Shown here piece by piece: positions 57,401 to 64,000 of a DNA stretch of 64,000 nucleotides. The stretch lies in the NCBI GenBank assembly GCA_910589415.1, contig OU342637.1, forward strand, positions 24,031,162 to 24,095,161, read 5' to 3'. The stretch is from Malachius bipustulatus. Its lineage: Eukaryota > Arthropoda > Insecta > Coleoptera > Melyridae. Under the pieces are notes generated by a model that worked only from the letters and a program-made list of their open reading frames with translations, had not been told where the DNA came from and did not search any database. Positions within the stretch are counted from its first letter, which is position 1. Each line of letters begins with the position of its first letter. The position numbers and the translations under genes were made by a program.

Positions 57401-59774
57401 TGGTAGTTGATTCACGGACTACACAATGCTGTGCTATATAGCAGCCTGCACCATCGTCGTCGTCCACCCTGGTCATGTGGCCCAATTGTTCATACTCTTT
57501 CATGAAATTGAAGTACTCTCTCTTTAATACAGGATTTTTTATTAGCTTGCGCTCTAAAGTGTAAAATCTGTTTAAAGCTAGTTCTCTAGTTTCTCCTAAC
57601 TCATTAATATTTTCCTTAAAAGGAATTCGTACCATGAATTGTCCCTTTTGGTTACGTTTTAGATTGCTTTTAAAATGCTGTTCACAAAATTCATCGGATT
57701 GGGATTTAATTGCGTTAAGTTTTACTTCTTCTGTTTGCCAGAATTTTAAAATGCGTTTATCTAATGTCGAGTTATCTACCTGAATAGAGTGGCAATTTAT
57801 AGAATATGTTCGTTGATTGGGAAGTATACTTAATTTACCTGCTAGAATCCATCCTAATTGTGTTTTTTGCAGAGTCAGGTTATTATCATTTAATTGTAAC
57901 TGACCTACACATAAAAGTTGCCAGAATACAACAGATCCGAGCAACATATCGATCGGTCCCGTTTGATTGAAGTTGGGATCGGCTAGTTTAATATTAGATG
58001 GTATTTTTATTGTATCTTTCTTAAAAGAAATGCTAGGTAAATTCTCGGTTATTTTATTTAATACCAAGCAGGAAATTTCTGAATTGTAAGAGTTGTATTG
58101 TGAATATATCTTCACTTCTGTACAAAATTGTGCGTTTGTAATTGATTGACCAACTCCTGTAATTGAGCATTCAGTTTTTTTTAATGGTAACTTTAATTTT
58201 TTGCAGAAGTTTTCGGTCATAAAATTGCTCATTGAACCACTGTCTAGTAGTGCCCGACAGTAGTGAAATTTCCCATCTCGATCTTTTATTTTCATCATTG
58301 CTGTTGATAACAAAACTTGTGTGCTGAATATTGCAGCATTGTTTTCAATATATGTACCTAATTGTGGGTACCTGCATTCAATGTTTGATTGGGCAATATT
58401 TGATTGTACATTAAATTGTGAACTTGACTGCGCATTGTCTGGAGATTCACTATTGTTTGAATTATTGTTTATAGCTCTGAAATTGTCAATGTGCAATAGA
58501 GAATTGTGATGCCTACCGCATCTTCTACAATTTGAATATGTACATTGATTGGTACTGTGAAAAGGCCGCAAGCAATTTAAACAAAGTTTTTTATTTTTTA
58601 CAATATTAATTCTATCGTTGACTGATAATTTAAGAAACGCTTGACACTGAAATATTGTGTGCTTATTACCGCAATTGTAGCAAATCGGATACTTGCTTTC
58701 GACACTACCTTTTTCAGATTCATTCGACACATAGGCGTGCGATTGACCCTTACCTTTAGGATAATTGAATTTATCCTTTTTATTGTCATTAGAATTAATT
58801 GCTAATTTCTCCAGTACCTCACATCTCTGTTTCAGAAATTTATTCAAGTCTGTCATCAAAGGTATTTGATTTTCCTTCGGAAATAACTCCCACTGTTTCC
58901 TAGTCTCGGCAGCCATTTTAGAAGTGATAATATAGATAATCAAAGAATCCCAATGGTCAACTGGTTGATTGAGTGCTTTTAATGACCTTAAATGCTTTGT
59001 AATAGTGTCATAAAGAATTCGCAATTCTCCATGTGTTTCTTTATTAGACCCCTGGAATTCGAAAATTGCTTTTATGTGACTGTGAATAATTAGACCTGTT
59101 TGTTCAAATCGTTCTGACAGCATTTTCCAAGCGATTGGATAGTTATCAGAGGATACTTGTATGCATTGAATAATTTGAGAAGCTTTTTCAGTAAGAGACG
59201 ATTTCAAATAATAGAATTTTTGTACATCTGTCAATGTTTTATTGTCATCGACCATAGCTTTGAAGCCGTCTCTGAACTCACTCCATTGATCGTACTCCCC
59301 ATTGAACTTCGGAAGTGATATCGTTGGGAGTTTTATTGATTGACTAAAGGCACCAGATACATTGTCGATAGTATTGACTGTTGGTGGAATCTGGGTTGAA
59401 CTGGTTGAAGCTACAGGTTGAATTATATTTACTTTTTCGTAAAATTGATCGATAGTAACTTGCATGCTTGCAATTAGACTGTAATAATCCTTTTCAAAAT
59501 TGTTTCGTTCTAATGCTTCAACCGCAGCCTCAAAGGCAGTTTCTGATCTACTGATTGTCGTTTCTAATTCATTTTGAATTTCATCGAACCTTTCTAATAA
59601 AACCTCTGCGTTAAAGAATCTTTTTTTTAATTCAGTGATCGCTTGAGAGTTCAAATTGCTTTTGTCTAAATCCTCCCAATGGGTTTTTGCTCGTGCGAGC
59701 GATGCTTTAACGTAGTTTCTATTTACTTTTAATTGACTAATTGTCTCCTCCATTGTTTTTATAAAATTGTACAA
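54441..59774 (-). CDS. BEL/Pao Gag-Pol polyprotein, 1777 residues, intact
   Basis: Residues 1-140 form a coiled-coil-like Gag start. A DUF1759-type capsid region begins about 150 (LPKFNGEYDQWSEFRDGF). Zinc knuckles lie at about 365-420 (CYNCG, CLNC, CRRCG). The aspartic protease motif is LLDSGS, with the aspartate at 511. Reverse transcriptase has DISKMYR (D841) and YVDD (917-920). A Peptidase_A17-type segment lies near 1000-1080, and RNase H has FVDAS (D1094), LELCAALLGA (E1138) and WSDST (D1168). Integrase has an HHCC zinc finger (H1400, H1405, C1435, C1438) and DDE residues D1471, D1540 and E1592. A DUF5641-like C-terminus (HFWARWHREYL) closes the protein. No stop or frameshift is present. 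The polyprotein would be processed into virus-like-particle and copying enzymes. The first ATG of the frame is taken as the start; a second lies seven codons in. Confidence 0.97.
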   Translation of the reverse strand: MYNFIKTMEETISQLKVNRNYVKASLARAKTHWEDLDKSNLNSQAITELKKRFFNAEVLLERFDEIQNELETTISRSETAFEAAVEALERNNFEKDYYSLIASMQVTIDQFYEKVNIIQPVASTSSTQIPPTVNTIDNVSGAFSQSIKLPTISLPKFNGEYDQWSEFRDGFKAMVDDNKTLTDVQKFYYLKSSLTEKASQIIQCIQVSSDNYPIAWKMLSERFEQTGLIIHSHIKAIFEFQGSNKETHGELRILYDTITKHLRSLKALNQPVDHWDSLIIYIITSKMAAETRKQWELFPKENQIPLMTDLNKFLKQRCEVLEKLAINSNDNKKDKFNYPKGKGQSHAYVSNESEKGSVESKYPICYNCGNKHTIFQCQAFLKLSVNDRINIVKNKKLCLNCLRPFHSTNQCTYSNCRRCGRHHNSLLHIDNFRAINNNSNNSESPDNAQSSSQFNVQSNIAQSNIECRYPQLGTYIENNAAIFSTQVLLSTAMMKIKDRDGKFHYCRALLDSGSMSNFMTENFCKKLKLPLKKTECSITGVGQSITNAQFCTEVKIYSQYNSYNSEISCLVLNKITENLPSISFKKDTIKIPSNIKLADPNFNQTGPIDMLLGSVVFWQLLCVGQLQLNDNNLTLQKTQLGWILAGKLSILPNQRTYSINCHSIQVDNSTLDKRILKFWQTEEVKLNAIKSQSDEFCEQHFKSNLKRNQKGQFMVRIPFKENINELGETRELALNRFYTLERKLIKNPVLKREYFNFMKEYEQLGHMTRVDDDDGAGCYIAQHCVVRESTTTRVRVVFDASMNSDSGVSLNDVQHVGPTIQNDLFSITLRFRKHNYVMAADISKMYRMVLIDKDQRQFQKIFWRENPSENLKCYKLNTVTYGTASAPWLAIRSLYQLAIECEESNSQASSTIKNDFYVDDLLTGADSKSELLQLQHDITSILSKANFDLRKWLSNDMQLQKQFLVNSNLEVPVLSIGDDEANKTLGILWNPSRDCIQFSISISNNKNVTKRSILSIVSQIYDPLGMLGPIIIIAKMLIQKLWQAKITWDESVPQNIHTIWCQFIADLPLLKSIEFPRQVVMLNYNYAELHVFVDASEKAFGTCLYIRCKDESGNTLCRLLTAKSRVAPIKQVTLPRLELCAALLGAQLAQRVTESIQIQFNKIYYWSDSTITLCWIKGSPTRWKTYVANRVSEIQRITNIESWNHVRSQDNPADLISRGMNVKDLIGNSMWFLGPSFLNCDTFNIEPENLPSDIDNIPEQRTISCININTEIPIFSQFSSYNKLKRTFAFVLRFIFNAKTKNQTMRKKGYLTCEELENSEINLIRLAQQQSFANEYNQLKHNSPLNKRSNILTLHPFIDDNQLLRVGGRIQQSETKYDVKHPIILSSKHVLTKLIIKEQHDKLFHCGPTMLLSSVRQRFWPVHGRNLCKSIVHECVKCFRVNPPKSSQYLMGNLPKCRVSQSIPFLNMGCDYAGPFLLKDRTTRETRGCKLIKGYVCIFICMSTKAIHLEVVSDLTTASFLACLRRFIGRRGKPLNIYSDNALNFVGANVELKKLYNFLQSQNNEIATSLSSDNINWHFIPARSPNFGGIWEAGIKSAKFHLKRVVGEAHLNFEDFSTVLIQIESILNSRPLCPLTTSPDQLNPLTPAHFLIGKPLTALPERSYLNVPENRLKQYERLQSIVQHFWARWHREYLCELQARNKWQTDSQSSIKVGTIVLLRDDNTPPLQWRMGRVMELHPGQDGIVRVVSILVNRVIAKRAVSKLCIFPINVENDIDQ

Positions 59775-60120
59775 TATTAATTCAAGTTGAATAAATTCGT
59801 CAAAAAGGATCGAAAAGGAAATGGTAATTGTAATGGAATCGAAGGAATTTATTGGAACGGACTCACCCCGCTGTTATGATGTTTTTCTAACAATATCGGC
59901 TCGGCACCAGCTGCACTAGTACCTATCAGTACCAGCAGTTCTTTTTCGTCTCCTTGCTGAATGCTGAATATATCAATCGGGAAGTAGTAAGTAGTACCAG
60001 CGAATGTGGATTGCAGACACTTATTGACTTGTTTGCTCCTCTTCAACTGGAAGTTCGCGTGCACGTTTTGATTTACTAAATTGTAATAATTGTTATTGTT
60101 AAATCGTCTCTAAGCTTACT
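59775..60120 (-). other. Leader of the BEL/Pao element, with an upstream open frame
   Basis: The region between primer site and Gag start (in minus orientation) contains a 71-codon frame (60064-59849) ending about 75 bases before the Gag-Pol ATG. Whether it is translated is unknown; it could lower Gag-Pol translation, or be spliced or bypassed. I recognise no domain in it. Confidence 0.5.
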
Positions 60121-60138
60121 ATCCGGCTCGAAGGACCA
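60121..60138 (-). promoter_or_regulatory. Primer binding site for tRNA-Tyr
   Basis: Directly abutting the 5' LTR, the plus strand reads ATCCGGCTCGAAGGACCA. This equals the 3' end of insect tRNA-Tyr (acceptor stem TCGAAGG, discriminator A, CCA) as I remember it. The element's RNA therefore carries the 18-nt complement beginning TGG, the usual start of an LTR-element primer site. Confidence 0.85.
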
Positions 60139-60392
60139 TGTTATGGTTTCTTCTTAGTGGACTGTATCTTTTTTTAAAATGACTACACAAGCAGTAATTT
60201 GAATAGTATTTATTTTTATTGACATAAATTGAATTTCTTTTGTATGTGTCACACTAGCCACCTACGTAATATTGCTCGATCTAGGGAAAACAACCCTTCA
60301 CACATTGTTGTCAAACAGTAGCGACAATGTCGAGCTTATAAACAATTTTAAATAAAATAACATTCTTATAAAATAACATTCTTGCCCTAACA
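60139..60392 (-). repeat. 5' LTR of the BEL/Pao element
   Basis: 254 bp, same sequence as the left copy by eye. It would carry the promoter for the genomic RNA, which runs leftward. Confidence 0.97.
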
Positions 60393-60397
60393 GTGGA

Positions 60398-63300
60398 AGG
60401 CCAATAATTAGATATCAAATCCACATATTATTGAATGTATTGTTTTCCTACTTCGCAAATATTTTATTTTTTGTAATAGAGAAAATTTAATCCCAATGGC
60501 ACATGAGCATAGTTGGAGTCATTTGAACTTTTTTAGCTCAAATCGGCTCTCCAGGGCTTACAGCTTTAGGAAAAAATATCACAGCCAACTTGAATTTAAA
60601 AACATCTGGAATGGGATTTACGGCTAAAACTTGTCACTTGAAAATTAAAACTAAAATAGTAAGTGACCATCCCAGTTACTTCAAAGTATTAAAAAAGTCG
60701 CAGCGTAGAAACAGGTAGGCAATTAATATTTGATGAAAATGTAATTTTAAAGTTCCGGCACTGGCATGCTTAAAACTAGAAGAAAAACTAGACTACAGGT
60801 GATTAGGAATCGAACAATAATACAAATTATAATTACGTTTAAATCAGTAATTTTAAACGCTGATTCATTTCCAGGTGACGACGATTTATTAATGAGCATC
60901 TTTTCTTGATTTCCAACGATAAAATGAATGAGTCTAGGCAGCAAGTGAAGTCATTATTTCTAAGGTACAACGTGTTTTTTCGCTCTATTTTCAGATAAAA
61001 TAAGTCAGATATTTGATGTAAATTATTACCTAGAGAAGACATAGGCGAGAGAATACAGAAAAGAGCAAAACAGGCCTGAATTAACTCGAGGAATTAACAT
61101 TTTGTAATCTGGTAAACAAAGACCACCCTCTTTAGCTCTACTCAGATTTATTAAATAAGAAAAACAAGGCCTGCCGTTTCCTAAGCGCCTTAATATCATT
61201 TAGTTGAATTTAATTATGCAAATTCTGCTTCAAAAAATAAAAAGTGTTCACAAACTGCATTGTCTGGAGCGGTTGTTTTGCCCTTATATTGTTAACTTCT
61301 GTTTCACTATTATTATTTTTTCCTATTATTATTTCTTTATGTCGGAGATCCTCTTTTTGCGTATCCTGAAATTGGTAATAACCAATTGTATTTTTTTGAT
61401 TCGACATTGCTGTTTAGCTGCTTCATTGGTAAGCTTCCTTCAAAATTTACAATCATTATAAGCAGCTTTTCGTATAAAAATTAACAATAACTTTCGTATA
61501 CGACGTATGAATAAACTCTCTAGATCCATCTACATATTTTATACCGCATCAACTCCATTAAGCTACAACAATGGATCATTATAGCGGCCCCTAAGCATGT
61601 TCAAGAACTTCTCCATTATCATCAGACATCGAGTATAAATATTACTTCACTGTTTTTGACGAGTAATGGGCCTCTTCTCTAGAACACGATCGGTATAATT
61701 CAATTGTGATGGATTTGAAACAATCAATGACAGTCCGAGTGGCCGATTGAATAATTTATCGTGAATTGAACGCTTTATACAATTCAGTACCCACTGGTAC
61801 AAGCTACTGGTAATCAGTCAATAATGGAGCATAGAGTGTCGTTGGGACGAACTTAATTGACTTAATTAAACAACACACTGTGCTAGGCAGGGAGTGAACC
61901 GATGATCTATTGGGAACATTGAGTTAGATTTTTATTATTGCGTAAAATGTTTAATAATAGTGACGGGACATTGAAGCTACAAAATGAAGTGATCGTAATT
62001 TCGTTCAATATTAACGACGAGAATAATACTTTTTTAACGAACTTCACATTGCCACGTTTGCCTGGTTCGAGAGGTATTGTGAAATGTGCTGCTAATGAAA
62101 AGAAAACGCTCTTAACAAATTTTCTGAAAGAATCTCATCATGAAAAGTAGGTATTGAGAAGTCTTGATAGAAATTAATTAGGTCGTTGCTTGAGAAGGAA
62201 AGAAGGTCAGAAAAAGTAATCAGTATCATATAAAGGGTAGAGATAATCTTACCTTCCTAAGTTAAAATAAATATTAAGCAGGAAGTGTGGTCCCGGATTT
62301 TATTCTTACACTTCTCAAAGATTCTCTGTATTGCATGAGGATATAAACCAGAAGTTTCAAAATTCCATTGGTTGCTCGAAAAAAAAGCGTGGTGCGATCT
62401 GATCCAACGCAAGCAAAACTCGTCTTTAATCGCCCTCGAGCACCGTCTTCGTGAAAAATCCATAAACAATTAACAAAATATTCTAGCAACCAGTAAGGAC
62501 ATGAAAGGCAGGTAAATTTGTTAGCAGATTTGAAGCAATCCGTATTTTATACACTGTTATAAATCGAACGTTGTCTTTTATTCCAACTTTTTCACAAATT
62601 TAATCGGTAAGTTGGTCTTTGAAGTAATACAAGAACGTCCGTATCTTCCGCAGGATGTGTAAAAGAACTCTCGTATCAGCATCTTCGTAAGTAGAGGAAA
62701 AAAATAAAACTCCGCTGGTGACAAGTTTTAAGCTTGAATCACTGGACTGGAATACTCGTAGAATTGACGAGACAAAAAATTGGTTAATTGTTGCTTTTTG
62801 AATACCGAATGGATAAAGAGATGCCACTGTTGCGGTAAAATTGTAGAGCGATTGACGAAACTTTTCAATGATTCGATTTACGATATCCCTTTGCAAGGCG
62901 CTCTTTATTCGAGTGCAATCTTTAATGGACATTTCATGGTAGTGGTCCATGACTACTTCAACTCTTTCAGCATTGAATGAGTTTTTGAAAAACGTCTCGC
63001 TTAAAAGATAATAGTCCCCAAAAGTTGATGCAGTCGGTTTACCTGCTCAAACAATTATATGTTTGAGTTTTCTCAAACTCACTGGTAATATTGGTCGGAG
63101 TGTTAATTATTCCGGTAAGAGCAAATTTTCTTCTATTATCCTGAAGCAGTTCGTACATATGCCAAAATATGGACCTTTTCTTGTAATTTAATATGTCATA
63201 AATTGATTTTTGGTGCAGTTTTTATATTTTACCCCCTACAGCTTCCCCCATCCCCCGTACAGGACTACTTTTGACGCCTTCGGTAGAAGCATCACCTATG

Positions 63301-64000
63301 TCCACGTGACATCCAATGATATTCTGACCTGACACGATCTCTGATGATACCACAGCTGTAGACAAAGCAAAAGTAGCAAATTACAATTTTCAGACTCTAG
63401 GAGATCTATCCTAACTTCGAGAGACTCCAAAAATCAGTTTCTGAGTTCTAGTTTAACAAGCAAATCGTCGATTAAAACATTAGTGTTTTATTCATCATCA
63501 ATGGAATCGTCGATTTGTTTTTGGAAATAACCTACTGGCTTTAGAAGAACGAGTTAACGAGTTTTATTGTAAGTCTAATCATTTATAAGCCGTCGATTTT
63601 CAAGATCTTGAATCAGGAGAACTTCGCCGAGATTTTCTGTATCACTTGATTTCAGCATGTATCGAAAAAAATTTATGGATCATTCACAGGCTATTAGTCG
63701 CCAATTCTTAGACGATTCTTAAGCGGACGATCGTTGCTTAGTAGATTTGTAGACTGGATTTTCAGTAGCGCAAAAACCAAGCTGTTTACTAACCCTAGGT
63801 GAAAATTCCAAGAGACTCGAGACAATGTTTCTCTGAGTATTGTTTTTTCTTTACGTATCTACAATGAGAATAGTTTAGGTGACGAAAGGAATTACCTGAA
63901 GCGCTTTCTTTGCAGAGCAAAGCATATAATTTAAGATTGATATCTCAGAATTTCTATTAAAAATTCTTTGACAATTCAGTTATTTTAATGCAAGAAAATC
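60398..64000. other. Non-coding sequence
   Basis: No gene recognised. A 116-codon minus-strand frame (62600-62950) contains YEDADTRVLLH, faintly like the EEADTR-LLH motif seen in some transposon-related proteins, but support is too thin to call. The rest is AT-rich with chance frames only. Confidence 0.4.

Larger units (their letters stand above)
54081..60392 (-). mobile_element. Complete BEL/Pao LTR retrotransposon
   Basis: The 6312-bp element has two 254-bp LTRs, a tRNA-Tyr primer binding site next to the 5' LTR (right side, because the element is on the minus strand), a leader, one uninterrupted Gag-Pol frame and a short 106-bp 3' spacer. LTRs begin TG and end CA, and the element is flanked by GTGGA at 54076-54080 and 60393-60397, a 5-bp target duplication that fits BEL/Pao. 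I see no base difference between the LTRs, so the insertion is very recent. There is no env gene, and I see no good purine-rich polypurine tract before the 3' LTR, which is odd. All structural parts needed for autonomous movement otherwise appear present. Confidence 0.97.

Noticed and set aside
62600..62950. 116-codon minus-strand frame with DADTRVLLH
   Set aside because: The resemblance to EEADTR-LLH motifs of transposon-related proteins covers only about ten residues and nothing around it supports the call.

Overview
The window looks like a stretch of an insect nuclear genome: AT-rich, intron-like, and dominated by transposable elements. A beetle is my guess from the style of the repeats (many short elements ending in CAGGGTGT/TAGGGTGT-type inverted repeats, Jockey/CR1-like LINE debris, BEL/Pao), but the sequence does not prove the order. 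I see no bacterial signals, no operons and no CRISPR. The only host coding exon I can name is a 125-nt plus-strand exon (5968-6092) bounded by consensus splice sites. It encodes the start of the first Ig domain of a DIP/lachesin-type cell-surface protein. The following exons were not found, so much of the window may be one very long intron of that neuronal gene.

Layout. 1-5.4 kb: a large foldback transposon (265-1125), a hairpin MITE and a diverged tandem repeat. 5.4-6.1 kb: a GC-rich island and the Ig exon. 6.5-10 kb: several inverted-repeat elements. 10.8-11.5 kb: a tandem duplication. 13.4-14.6 kb: a decayed LINE. 17.9-23.5 kb: a transposon nest. An old inverted-repeat element was hit by a foldback element that carries a 5'-truncated LINE, and separately by a pogo/CENP-B-like element that lost its DDE domain. 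The pogo-like element carries a 285-bp near-perfect palindrome. Each palindrome arm contains a complete type I hammerhead ribozyme motif, one per strand, which resembles the pseudo-LTRs of Penelope-like retroelements. 24-47 kb: MITEs, two SINE copies of one family, and scattered LINE reverse transcriptase or RNase H relics. The largest is a 5'-truncated LINE with a 342-codon open frame (31077-32353, minus). 51.6-53.7 kb: more reverse transcriptase relics.

54076-60397 is a complete BEL/Pao LTR retrotransposon on the minus strand. It has two 254-bp LTRs in which I see no difference, a 5-bp target duplication (GTGGA), an 18-nt primer binding site matching the 3' end of tRNA-Tyr, and one unbroken 1777-codon Gag-Pol frame with protease, reverse transcriptase, RNase H and integrase motifs intact. 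It looks very young and possibly active.

The most unusual items are the paired hammerhead ribozymes in the palindrome, the layered nest around them (one inverted-repeat arm preserves the empty site of the other), and the pristine BEL/Pao copy. All repeat comparisons and foldings were made by eye and need computational confirmation.
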